A stretch of DNA of 64,000 bases from Haliclystus octoradiatus (GCA_916610825.1 OU744448.1:9038650-9102649); one strand, 5' to 3'; shown: positions 47,001-57,604, numbered from the stretch's first letter. Notes: a model not told the origin generated them from the letters alone. Numbers and translations: made by a program.

Positions 47001-49773
47001 TATTGTCATGGACCAGGCTGTTTATGCCAAGGCAGTAGAAGTGAAGTGGAAGTGCCCTGGAGAGTTCAAGTCTGTTGTTTTGCGTCTAGGAGGGTTCCAC
47101 GTTGCTTGCACCCTGTTGGGTATTATAGGAGTTAGATTTAAAAACAGTGGACTATTTGAGGTAATGATTGAGTCCGGAATTCTTGCCCCCGGTTCTCTTA
47201 ATGGTGTTGTTTCTGGCAAGCATTACAACAGGAGTTTAAGGTGCCATAAATACGTTGCAGAAGCAATGTGCAGACTGATGTTCGAAGAGGTTGATTCTGG
47301 TGAGGAGGTGTATATTAACAGCGATGGAGTAAAAGACAATATTTTTACTCCACTTTTAAACGGCAATAACGATCCTCTTGTTAACGACGTTGAAAGAAAC
47401 GATACATTAATTCGCTTAATGACGATTTTGGGCAAACTCAAAAAGTTTGAATCTCCTGTTTCAAAAATGTGGTTATCTTATGTTGATATTGTTTTTTTAC
47501 TTTTGAGATTCATCAGAGCCACTAGAAGCGGAGATTGGAAGCTCCATTTGGCATGTGTTCATGACATGTTGCCTTGGTGCTTTGCGTATGACAGACCCAA
47601 TTATTCTAGATACATGAGCCTTTATTGGTTTGAAATGGCCCAACTAAATGAAACACATCCAGCTGCGGCACAAGCCTTTGAAGATGGTGAGTTTTGTGTC
47701 CAGAGGTCACCGCATTCTTTTTCTCAGGTACCCGTTGACCAAACAATTGAACAGACCCTCAACAGGCAATCAAAAACACCAGGTGGAATCGTTGGTATCA
47801 GTTACAATGATGCTGCAGTACAACGATGGACTCTGACAGCTCATGAAAGAGCTTCATTGTCAAGTCAATGCTGTGAGCTAGTAAATCTGTTTGATGCCGA
47901 TGAAGACGGGCACAAAGATTGTCGGCAAAAGGTGAAGGAGAGAGACGAGGGTTGTATTCAGAGTGTTATTGGTGCTATTAAATCATGGTCCAATCCCTTT
48001 AAAGGACAGGATGACAATCAGAAGATTTACAATATCGCCTCCGGGGTAGTTGCTCCTTTGAACGTTCAGAAAAGTATGGATCAAGCTAAGGAAATTGGTA
48101 TGAAGCAATTTCAATCATTTATTAGAGATAGATTAGTCAATTCTAATGTTAATTTTAACGAACCAATCCGTAAAAATAAATTGCCAACTTTTACATCCAT
48201 AATTGCTAAAAGAAAAACAAAATTAGGATCAAAGGAAATTCTTTTAAAGGCTGATGTCGCCTTGTTCGCACGATTTGCAGCTCTTGCTCAATCAAGATCT
48301 ATGAACCTCAAAGATGTCATGTCTTACCCACTAGGGCCGTTGCCATGGTCACTGTCAAATCCGGATGGTACCATGTGCAAAACGGATAAATCCTCGATCA
48401 TTAAAACCCTAGAAGAATCGTTCCCTTGTTCCATTGTTTCACAGCCAGAAAAAGCTATATTTATTATAGATGGAATGGCTTTACTACAAAGTTTTCCTGG
48501 CCTCGGTCGTTCCGCATTATTTAAGGATTATGCTTTGGCGATTCTAAAATCTATTCTTAGAAAACAACATCAGACCTCTAAGAGAATCGATGTTGTTTTT
48601 GATACTTACCCAGATGATTCCATTAAAACTAGTGAACGTGCGAGGAGAAGTGGAGAATGCAAGATTGTGATAAGAATAGGCAATGGTGATCAAAAAGGAC
48701 CCCATAGCTGGACAAATTTTTTAAAAGTCAGCGAGAATAAATGTAGCTTAGTCAATTTTTTAATCACTGAATGGCAGAACTCTTCGTACTCTAATGTTAT
48801 TGGTTTCAATATTTTGTATGCAACTTCAGGTTCTCGTTGTTGGCAATTGTCTTCTTTAAATGGGAACGTTTCTTGTCTCCCTGTTGAATGCCTTGCCAGC
48901 AGCCACGAAGAGGCTGATACCCGTTTATTTTTACATGCTAAACATGCTGCGATGTCTGATGCTGATTGCAATACAATCATAATTGAATCACCTGACACTG
49001 ATGTTGCAGTTATCGGCATCAGCGTAGCACAGCATTTCCAGTGTCAATTATTATTCAAGCATGGCATCAAGCATCGTATGCAGTTCTTAGATCTTAGTTT
49101 AATATCAAGCTCTCTGAATGAAAAAGCCGAAGAGCTTATAGGGATGCATGCTTTGAGTGGGTGTGACTCTGTAAGCTCCTTCAAAGGGAAAGGGAAAAAA
49201 ACAGCTCTGAAATTATTTTTTGATGGTAAATTTGATAATTTATTCTCTACCTTGGGCACCCAATTCTCTTCTATTCCTTTGATTGATGATTGCGAAGAGT
49301 TTGTTTGCGCTCTTTACGGAAAGTTTAATATTAAATCTGTGAACGAAGCTCGCTATCAATTGTTTTGCACAAAAAGCTGCCAAAGTGCACAGCTTCCACC
49401 ATGTCGAAGTACACTTGAATTACATCTTGAACGAGCTAACTATCAAGCGGCCGTATGGAGAAGATGTCTGGTAGCGAACCCCACAATCCCTAGTCCGATT
49501 GGGCACGGATGGGAAAAGGAAGAAAACATAATTGATATTCTATGGCTAAAAGATCAACCAGCTCCACGTGAACTCCTGGCATTAATTTCTTGTGGTTGCA
49601 AAAAAGACTGTTCAACTAATGCCTGCTCATGTCGATCAAGTGCATTAATGTGCACCGATGTATGTGGGTGTAGTCTTAATTCAGCTTGCATAAACAGAAA
49701 AATCAATGATACCGCCGACACTGAAGATTTACCATCAGAAGGAGACGATGACAATTCATCTGATAGCGAATAA
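43995..49773 (+). CDS. Academ-like transposase: zinc fingers, FEN1/XPG-like nuclease, CXC domain
   Basis: Exons 43995-44067, 44150-44275, 44792-45097 and 45284-49773 join in phase 1 throughout (4,995 nt, 1,664 aa). The long last exon is in frame with the ATG at 45301, so the apparent start there is internal residue 175. N terminus: two Cys/His modules, one with 'CLCDC' then 'YYHRRCFQRYV', the next with 'CIFCQ' then 'LYHNSCYSNYT'. Nuclease region (about 1225-1480): 'IIDGMALL' (D1231), 'VVFDTYPDD' (D1275) with 'SERARR', EEAD (E1377-D1380), DTD (1406-1408) and 'GCDSVSSFKGKGKKTALK' (D1463). This matches the order of FEN1 acids and its H3TH loop. C terminus: nine cysteines in a tesmin/TSO1-like CXC array (1605-1637), then an acidic tail. 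The middle (about 200-1200) has no domain I recognise. No stop codons. Confidence 0.85.
44150..44275 (+). CDS. Transposase exon 2
   Basis: 126 nt, phase 1 to phase 1, acceptor attgtag and donor gtaaac. It carries the first cysteine cluster ('GCLCDCTEK') after a basic stretch. Confidence 0.75.
44792..45097 (+). CDS. Transposase exon 3
   Basis: 306 nt, phase 1 to phase 1, acceptor ggtgtag and donor gttagt. It encodes 'KPKGYYHRRCFQRYVQKR', closing the first zinc module, an acidic linker, and 'KCIFCQ', which opens the second. Confidence 0.8.
45284..49773 (+). CDS. Transposase exon 4 (4.5 kb)
   Basis: Acceptor tatatacag at 45275-45283. The first 17 nt complete a Gly codon and five more codons before the in-frame ATG at 45301. 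It holds the rest of the second zinc module, the middle region, the nuclease and the CXC domain, and ends TAA at 49771-49773. Confidence 0.9.
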
Positions 49774-49889
49774 TTACGTTATAGTTTCCATCCTCGTTTT
49801 ATTTGCTTCGTTTAATTTTAAACTGTTACCGCAAGTAATTTTCTTATTGGAGAGATTTTTACTGCTGTCCGAATTTTACAAAGACGTTT

Positions 49890-49895
49890 AATAAA
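49890..49895 (+). terminator. Polyadenylation signal AATAAA of the transposase gene
   Basis: AATAAA lies 117 bases after the stop codon, followed by a T-rich stretch, just before the 167-bp array. Confidence 0.6.
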
Positions 49896-49930
49896 TACAA
49901 AGTGTATAAGTATTATATTTTACACACTGC

Positions 49931-50598
49931 ATTTTTTGTATCTCGTTTTTTATAGTAATGTATATATAGCTAATATCAAAGCATGCATATACTGTATGGC
50001 CAGTATTTTTATAGTCAATCAAATTTAACGTAGCATGCTATATCTTTTCTACCGACCATTTACTGAAATGGTATGTGTCTTGTGATGACATTGCCTGATT
50101 TTTTGTATCTCGTTTTTTATAGTAATATATATATAGCTAATATCAAAGCATGCATATACTGTATGGCCAGTATTTTTATAGTCAATCAAATTTAACGTAG
50201 CATGCTATATCTTTTTTACCGACCATTTACTGAAATGGTATGTGTCTTGTGATGACATTGCCTGATTTTTTGTATCTCGTTTTTTATAGTAATTTATATA
50301 TAGCTAATATCAAAGCATGCATATACTGTATGGCCAGTATTTTTATAGTCAATCAAATTTAACGTAGTATGCTATATCTTTTTTACCGACCATTTACTGA
50401 AATGGTATGTGTCTTGTGATGACATTGCCTGATTTTTTGTATCTCGTTTTTTATAGTAATATATATATATAGCTAATATCAAAGCATGCATATACTGTAT
50501 GGCCAGTATTTTTATAGTCAATCAAATTTAACGTAGCATGCTATATCTTTTTTACCGACCATTTACTAAAATGGTATGTGTCTTGTGATGACATTGCC
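49931..50598. repeat. Tandem array, four copies of a 167-bp unit, inside the transposon
   Basis: 'attttttgtatctcgttttt' starts units at 49931, 50098, 50265 and 50432, exactly 167 bp apart. The units are nearly identical (single-base changes and one AT expansion) and end with 'gatgacattgcct'. Confidence 0.96.
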
Positions 50599-51417
50599 TA
50601 ATTATAAATTACTACTATTATATAATAATAAGATAACTACTTTCTATGCATTCGTACACTGCATATTGAAAATAGTTTTATAGTCAGTTAAAATTGATAC
50701 TGCATCCTTTGTATTAATTAGACTATTAATGATGAATAGGGTGTCTCTAATTATGGTGCATTTTTATTTTGTATACTACCTATACATTTGAATATACCGT
50801 TATCACGAATCATTATAATAAAGTATTTCAAGTATTATAGTTATTCCTAAATAGATACTTTCGATACATGAATAATATTAACATTCTATTTTCAATCAAG
50901 AAAGTCTATGGATGAAGACTGCAGACTTGTTATCACAGTCACATTACAAGACTCGTGAATAATACATCGGTAATAATTGAACAACATTTATGGCCTATGA
51001 AGTATATATATTCTCATAATCATCCAGAATGGATTATCATTCTATAATCATGTTACGATTTACCATACGGCAAATGCGAACAATAATTTGAACATTTTCA
51101 ACTTAATCATTTATCTAATTATTTTATGTAAATAATGTTGAACAACTGCATATCTTGCTACGTGGCCAATACACATTATCGGTCTGTTTACTTCTTTTAC
51201 AAGTCATTATTCGTTTGTATTTGTACTAAGCTTGCCAAACATTTATGCTTTCAAGCGGCTAATAATTAAATGATTCAAGAAAAATGATGTTAAATTTGTA
51301 GTTTTTCATGTTCTTTCGGATAAAGATGTAGTGATGTATTCAAATTAGAATGCGATACTTTTCAAGTTGGGAAGAAGGACCGAAATTGATAAGAAAAGTT
51401 AGATCAAAACAAAGATC
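50599..51417. other. 3' noncoding part of the Academ-like element
   Basis: AT-rich DNA between the tandem array and the right TIR. No second gene (for example a helicase) is visible. Confidence 0.55.
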
Positions 51418-51703
51418 TGCCATATTGTTTATAGTCAAAACCATAGCAACAGAACGAAAAGTACTGGATCGAGCGCGTCCAAGGATCGGAAAATTCAATT
51501 TCAAAATGGAGATTGCACATTTTACTTTCAATTTCTTAATACAAACCGTAGACAGATTTAGTAACCTTCTGCTTCACCCAAACATGTCTAACAGGTAAAA
51601 TAATATATTTCATATGTTTTTATTTTCAAATATCTAAAAAAATCTTCCTCGGACGGATGTAGGTAACTTGAGTTTCGTCAAATAGCTATTGGCCGGCGGA
51701 CTA
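51418..51703 (-). repeat. Right terminal inverted repeat of the Academ-like element
   Basis: Reverse complement relative of 43515-43811. The ORFs reported across 51340-51598 are readings of this repeat. Confidence 0.85.
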
Positions 51704-51914
51704 TAACAACGGATACTCTCTACTTGCAGTGGAAAATAATTTAAGCAATAGAGAACATTAGACAGATCACAGTATAAATTAAAAGCATTTCAGCTGATTT
51801 CATTTAATAGTATAACTATGAATAGTGTTTCTATCAATCAAGGACAAGTTCCATAAAATAATCCCTGAAAGGGTTAAATAATAACATACAATCAGGGCCT
51901 ATCAGTACATATAT

Positions 51915-52082
51915 TTATATTGACAATGCTAAAATCAAGGATGCAACGGTTATTCCTAATACGGAAACCACTGATGTTTGAAGTTGTGAACTTCCAGAGC
52001 CAGTCTCTCCTTGACATCTTGATCGAGGTAGAGGTAAAGGATCCCGAATGACTGGTTTAGGTAAGTATTCAGAAAACGATGT
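51915..52082 (-). CDS. Gene B exon 12: C-terminal anchor
   Basis: 168 nt including the stop, as in gene A. It reads 'LPKPVIRDPLPLPRSRCQGE' and ends in a hydrophobic run ('VVSVLGITVASLILALSI'). The acceptor is tgtatag. Confidence 0.85.
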   Translation of the reverse strand, partial: TSFSEYLPKPVIRDPLPLPRSRCQGETGSGSSQLQTSVVSVLGITVASLILALSI

Positions 52083-55000
52083 CTATACATGATAAAATCA
52101 GAAAACACGATTTAAAAATGGGAATTATGTTCAATTTATTAGCGAGTTTAGCCAGGAAATGTTCTATTTACATATGCTATAGTATTTTTGGTTACACTTT
52201 TCGAGATCTCTTTTAAAATTTACTATCAGATTCTTTAACAATCCCTTATCGTGAAGCACAACAATATAGGTCTTACATAGAAGAGAAAACTAGAGCTAAA
52301 TGGAGCAAATTGATGTACAGATCAAATAGCACTGAGATAAATTAAACAACGATGTTACCTGATTTCGAGTTCCGCGATCAAATGTACATGTTGAAAGTAT
52401 ATTTGGTGACTGTTGAACTTTCTTTAATTCAGTTAGCATATCTTCAGTCCAAGTAACATTATTCCAGTTGTATTTATTTTGTCTGAAATTTGAGAGAATT
52501 ACGCAAAATGTAATATTCTCGGGCTGATGATCATATTGTATACTTCCTGACTTATATGAAACTCACATACACGTATGTCGTATACCTATACATTGATGGA
52601 AACCATGGATTACAATATGGACATTGACATAAGGAGTTTTCTAAATCCGTATCAATGTCATTATTAGCAATTAAACATCATTGGCGTGTTTATTGGAACG
52701 AGCAGATTTTACATGACACATCAAGAAATTAAAATCTTAAGATGAAATTACAATAGACCAATTCGGCAAAGTTTCGAGTGGGTGGTCACGTGGTCTGTAG
52801 TGGGTGTTTACAGTCAGACGAATGAATGATTGCATGCGGTTGCACATACTTTTATGCAGTTATCAAATGGATCAAACTTCGTGTTATTAGAGGTTTCATT
52901 TAATTTCTAAGTTCAGAAAATCACTTCTGTACATAGTTGCTTATTCGACATTGTTGCTGGTGTGTTTCATGTCTTGTTTATCCTCCTGGGAGAAAAATTA
53001 CAGGATTTAAAAGATGTAACATTTTCGCTGCCAGATCAATCAACTTTTGGCGGTGAATACATTACTTTTTGGGAATATTGTTACGTTTAAATTATGAAGT
53101 TATGTATGGAAAGCGAAGAATCGCATAGATGTAACACTTTTTAGATGGAAAGAGCGAAAGAAAAGGGTAGTTCAATGAGGTTACAAGGAAAACAGAAATT
53201 TCTTTGAACGCTACATTTTGGCGCCGTTTTCTTTCTACGATGATCAAAATATGAGCTCTATATTATGGAAGAACTATTATATGAGCAGCAAAATAATAAA
53301 TTCACGACAATTAGTAAAAGCTATAGTAGGCGATGCGTTCTATGATAATGTGTACTGTCTATAACAGACCCTGGCTTACTGGAAATACAAGCCGTCTGAC
53401 CCCTTCGAGAAATGCAACTATGAAAGTTTAACTTCACAAAAAACTATGAAACTCAAACTACTTGTAGTCTTGTAGTCTGACTACAGTTTAGTGTATTGTC
53501 TGGCTTCAGAAATATATAAGTTGTCGTGTAAAACATTAACAGTGTCATAACTCTGGTGAAAAGCTACATGAACTAAATCTGATTTTCCTTGAAGAACTCA
53601 ACAGTATATATTTTTTTTAAATCAAATTCATTTGTAACTAACATTGAAATAGTATAATTCCTGTCAAATTTATGGCATATGTGATAATATATATGATACT
53701 GATATGCGTTTTTAAGTCACAATGAAATTGGACTTTAGTAAGAAATCAATAGGAATTTACTTGCAGTTGCATTTTATGTAACCGATTTATCTGTAGGTTC
53801 ATTTTCCCCCGCAGCAATAAAAACAGGTTTAACATAAAGATCAACGTTTAAAATTAGCTATAGATTAACAAATAGTAAAATCCGAGCTCATTTTGATTAA
53901 TTAATGAAGGATGATAAACCTACATATTGCTCTGTTTTACGGTAGTTTACATGATATTTCATGTCAGTCACGTGAAATAAACACCCGCTATTTGTCACGT
54001 GATTTCTTAGCCGAATTGGTCTTTTATAATTAAAATTATCGGAATACAGAGTACTGAATACATCTATATCCGGAATTCCTCTTGTGAAGTTTAGGAGCTA
54101 CTGTACTATCTCGATTCGGTTGAAAATTGAAAATCTAGAAAGACTTGTTACTTCCACTTTACACACTCAGCAGACACGTTGTAAATCTTCAATTTGCTAT
54201 ACACTTTATTGCACTTTATATCCTTGCATGATCAGTACTACAGTATCATAAGTCACACAAAATGATTATATGAATATAGCAGTTTTCTATGTAACATTTA
54301 CCCTTCTTTCTTAGCATATTTGCTGCTAAAATTTCTTCCCACGTTATTGTTAACCGAATTACAAGCCGCAACATTACTCTTTGGGTAATATAGTAAGAAT
54401 GAAATACACATTTCTTCTTTTGTTGACATTCCACCCTATCAAATATCAGAAACAGTGCTAGTGAAATACTATATTGAATTGAAGAGAAAAATTAATTAAA
54501 GGTGGTGCAAAGATTACTCAACAACACCACGCTAAATTGTTAAGCACATGCAACTGGGATATAATATATGTTGTGTCGGTTTGCAGCCTATATGCTGCTG
54601 TCTAGATTCTGAACTATTTGAAACTGGATTTCTCACCTATCCTCACATCGTGTGGGATTGAAGATTTATTCACCGGGATAAAGTAATTGAGGAGGACAAT
54701 GTCGCCCGCTGTACCACTTCGTCTATCTCTAGAGGAATGCCTCTTTTTGGGACTTTTGCTAAGATCATAATGCAATAACTAATGCTCTTCATTGATTTCA
54801 GACGCCACGCAGTAGATCAATTTCAACAGATGTCATGGTACGTTGACCTTAATTGTCAATCTTCATTGATATGTCACAGCTACTCATAATGTAATTCTCT
54901 CTGGGCCAATGTCCATCCCCCTCAGAAGATGGTATTCATTTTGAATCAGGAAAATTCAAGACTGAATTGACTTAAAGGGAATTTGATCAGCAGTCTACCA

Positions 55001-57234
55001 GATAAGATAGGATCTTGAGTCTGGTTTCTCTCCCAGCTGAGCAAATCCCTCGTGATTCTGCAATCTGAGCTAATTGCAACAAGCATTCTATGGCAAGATT
55101 CCCTTCTTGTTACTAGCCTACAGTACTCCTATCGGGGATTGAACCCAAAACGCAGCCGTTGAAGGTTTATCAAATTCTACACCACTGCACTACCACTGCA
55201 CTACGTACATAAAACGGTGTTACGCAACGAATTAAAACCCGTGGTATTAATGGAAGTGTTGTTTTCATTCGAAATTAAGCAAATTCCACAGAAAATTTGA
55301 ATCAAATTGTAGCTGGTATAATCACTTACGAAAGTTGGAGCCTTTCTTGATTCTGTATTAAAACGGCATTCAGTGATGATACTGTCACCCTAATTGTAAA
55401 AGTAAAGCAATATTAAAAACATGTGCTACTACTATACCTATCTATAATCTATACCTATAAATATCAAAGTCTGTGTATATGTATGTTTGTATGTACGTAT
55501 GTCCAGAGCGGTTTTCTTTGTCAGTTGCAGATTGATAGCTTTGAAAATATATCATTAGAATCAGTATCATCGACATATTGTTATGACGGCCTTTGCTTTT
55601 TAGATTTGGTTTCTGTTTGTCACATTGAAAGAAAACATATCTTGCTCCTGAAAGTTATCTTACCATTGGAACAACAAAGCAATTTTAGCTTCTCATTTTT
55701 CATACGCATCATTAACCTTATGAAGCCTGGTTCCCATATAGCAAATTTGCCAGCGGCATTGCCTGCGATCATGCCGGCGGTAGGGCCGGCGACGCATCGT
55801 AAGTAAATTATCACCTTTCAGGCTATTGTCCTACCAGAAACCGTAACGTTGCCTGCGACTGTCTCAAAAGTTGAACTGGTTCAACTTTTGCGGTTGCTGT
55901 AAGCCAGCATATCAAAGACACCGACATCCGCTTTAAGCATTTAATGGATACTATTGTTAAACGATCCATCACATGGTCAATATTATCCAATCAGTTGAAA
56001 TCAGTTGACAAAAAACATGGGTTTGTTTCCCGCCAATATTAAATTAAAATGATATAATATTATAAATGATATTATTAATCTGTATATCAATTTACGATAA
56101 AATACACTAAATTATGCTGAAATACTGAATGTACTGTATTATGATTAATTAATGATTAATAAAGTGTAGAACTAAAATATAGTAGAACGTGATAAAATAT
56201 GTTGCATGCTACTATATAATTTGTAAAGAAGGGAGAGACAATTGATCAGGGCAACTTCCTCTATTCAGGTTGTCGCTGGCGCCTCAGCAATGGCCTGCGT
56301 TCAGCGCCGGCATGCCCCCGGTAGCCTGCGGTTCAACGCCGGCTCTACCGCCGTCACGATCGCAGATAGTGTCGCCGGCAAATTCGCTAGCTGGGAACCA
56401 GGCTTGACTAATATTTTGTAGCTTTTTTGATATCAAATTTCACCGGGTGTCACGCCATTCAAACACACATCAATATAATCGAAATATATATTATTGCTTA
56501 CCGAAATATTTTCTAGAAATCCGATTATTAGATTGCTGTCCTTCTGTTATAAAATAGTTCTAGCTTGGTGTTCTGTTTTGAATAGCTAGAATATACTTTC
56601 TCGAAAACTTATTTACTTTAAAACTAAATGGGTTCAAATTAAAGGGGCAAAATTGACCGGTGGGCTTTACGCGCTCAGAGTCACGTGCGTATTTGTCGTT
56701 CGTATTGTTTCTGTGTTGTTGAAATGTGAAGCCATGCCGAAGCAATGACTGACAGTGATCGTTAAATTTACGCTAAGCTGAATTCAAGTTGAGCTCATAG
56801 CGACCGCCGGTCAATGTTGCTCATTTAATCAAGCAAGGCGGGAGACGGGGGATTCATAGCTAGCTAACTGGTTGCATATATATTGTTATCCATAATGTGT
56901 TACTTACCCCATTGATAACGATTTCTTTTGCTAACATGTGAGTTTGCTACAGAATAGAAACAAAAATCTAATACTGCCTTGAAACTTGCAACTATAAATT
57001 TATCTAACAAGTATATATGATATGAGCGTTGAGAGAAATCAGAATGTATCGAATGGTACTTCCAGTATAATTGGAATTTTATGGCATATATAGTACCTGG
57101 TAATTGAAATCGTAATTGTCATCTCTAATAATTTCAGCAATTTGCTTCCCATTTCTCGCTAGTTTCGTCACTAGGCCAGCCCCTGAAGTATGCATGTGTG
57201 GGAATGCAGCAAACACGTTAATCTTACCAAGGTT
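51915..57234 (-). CDS. Gene B: MOXD1-like monooxygenase, exons 7-12 (partial)
   Basis: Six minus-strand exons are homologous to exons 7-12 of gene A, with identical lengths (138, 39, 60, 134, 124 and 168 nt) and phases: 57234-57097, 56946-56908, 55389-55330, 54435-54302, 52482-52359 and 52082-51915. The CuM H-x-H pair and the Met ligand are kept, no stop or frameshift is seen and all splice sites are GT/AG, so this half looks functional. Exons 1-6 (signal peptide, DOMON, CuH site) are not seen between 57235 and 64000. A BEL/Pao element at 57610-62619 occupies most of that stretch, so they may lie beyond the window or be lost. The gene is inverted and tail-to-tail with gene A. Confidence 0.9.
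52359..52482 (-). CDS. Gene B exon 11
   Basis: 124 nt. Reads 'YNWNNVTWTEDMLTELKK' and 'CTFDRGTRNQ', near-identical to gene A exon 11. Confidence 0.93.
52755..54022. mobile_element. TIR element in gene B intron 10
   Basis: Ends share agaccaattcggc in inverted form (52755-52767 and 54010-54022). Further inward, matching TCACGTG and GGGTGTTTA blocks appear in the same order. About 1.27 kb, no coding sequence. The arms are short and imperfect and the target duplication is not clear. Confidence 0.55.
54302..54435 (-). CDS. Gene B exon 10: CuM methionine ligand
   Basis: 134 nt. Reads 'GGMSTKEEMCISFLLYYPKS', with the Met ligand kept, and ends 'FSSKYAKKE'. Confidence 0.94.
54640..55205 (-). mobile_element. 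tRNA-derived SINE (pol III promoter boxes visible)
   Basis: On the minus strand the A-box consensus TRGYNNANNNG is met by TAGTGCAGTGG, present twice in tandem (55193-55203 and 55182-55192). A B box, GGTTCAATCCC, follows at 55135-55145, about 36 bases on, as in a tRNA head. The downstream body is unassigned and the 3' end is a guess. Confidence 0.55.
55330..55389 (-). CDS. Gene B exon 9
   Basis: 60 nt. Same as gene A exon 9 except Thr to Ala near the end ('ESRKAPTF'). Donor gtaagt. Confidence 0.94.
55723..56405. mobile_element. GC-rich-ended TIR element in gene B intron 8
   Basis: Terminal repeats agcctggttccca...tgggaaccaggct continue inward as inverted GC-rich blocks (tgccggcgg, taccgccg, gccggcga), with arms of about 90 bp around an AT-rich centre. 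TGA borders both ends (left just before 55724, right just after 56404), which may be a 3-bp target duplication. The ORFs at 55423-55814 run into it by chance. Confidence 0.72.
56720..56825 (+). repeat. Third copy of the distal 3'-flank repeat
   Basis: Matches parts of 17270-17400 and 41810-41910 ('agccatgccgaag', 'atgactgaca', 'aattcaagttgagct', 'ccgccggtcaatgttgctc'). Found here in an intron without a last exon, so this block is a dispersed repeat in its own right. Confidence 0.75.
56908..56946 (-). CDS. Gene B exon 8 (13-codon micro-exon)
   Basis: 39 nt, reading 'QTHMLAKEIVING', parallel to gene A exon 8. Acceptor ctgtag, donor gtaagt. Confidence 0.88.
57097..57234 (-). CDS. Gene B exon 7: CuM histidine pair
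   Basis: 138 nt. 'INVFAAFPHMHTSGAG' keeps the H-x-H copper ligands, and the exon ends 'IIRDDNYDFNYQ' exactly as in gene A. Confidence 0.95.
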
Positions 57235-57604
57235 CTATAAAAAAAGGTGAGATTTGTAAATGAGAGCCAGTGTGAGAGAATAGGAAATCGGCAACTGCCA
57301 ACTTGTATCGAAAATCTACACTATATACTTGCTGTTACATAAAAATCAAAACTAACGAATGAAAATAATTAATACACCCATACAAAGTTGAGTTCAATAT
57401 ATTTAACAAATGGAAAACTGTGCTCAGTGTTGTGTATACACTGATACGAGTACGCTGGGTGCGTAATGATTCAATGAGACATCACGGCCAAACAGGTGAG
57501 TGATTTTGGCCTCGTGAGTGTCTCACACCACTTGAAGTGTTCGTATCAGAGTACTGCACACGGATGACCCTTGTTATTTGATTATAAAATAAAAATACTG
57601 TTTA

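Larger units (their letters stand above)
43515..51703 (+). mobile_element. Academ-like DNA transposon with long TIRs (8,189 bp)
   Basis: Inverted ends TAGTCCGCCGGCC (43515) and GGCCGGCGGACTA (ending 51703) are flanked by TAA on both sides (43512-43514, 51704-51706), a possible 3-bp target duplication. The arms run about 290 bp (43515-43811 and 51418-51703) and share ordered blocks such as attttacctg, cagaaggtta, ctccattttgaaa, ccagtacttttcgtt and aacaatatggca. Between them is one four-exon gene coding for a 1,664-aa protein with a FEN1/XPG-like nuclease and a Cys-rich domain, plus a 167-bp tandem array. From memory, the Academ superfamily has 3-4 bp target duplications and a transposase with an XPG-like nuclease and a Cys8 domain, so I place it there. 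The superfamily call is inference; the TIRs and gene are direct observations. Confidence 0.82.

Noticed and set aside
45301-49773. Transposase as a single-exon gene starting at 45301
   Set aside because: Five codons precede this ATG in frame within the exon, a good acceptor lies at 45283, and three upstream exons join in phase and supply the missing zinc-module cysteines.
43515-51703. PIF/Harbinger assignment on the basis of the TAA duplication
   Set aside because: Harbinger elements also use TWA targets, but their DDE transposase and Myb-like protein are absent; the FEN/XPG-like nuclease and Cys-rich domain point to Academ.
54246-54434. Minus-strand ORF starting MECQQKKK
   Set aside because: Out-of-frame shadow of gene B exon 10; the correct frame gives the CuM Met motif.
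55423-55806. 127-codon ORF near gene B
   Set aside because: It runs from intron into a TIR element end, so the Ala/Pro-rich tail is translated GC-rich terminal repeat.
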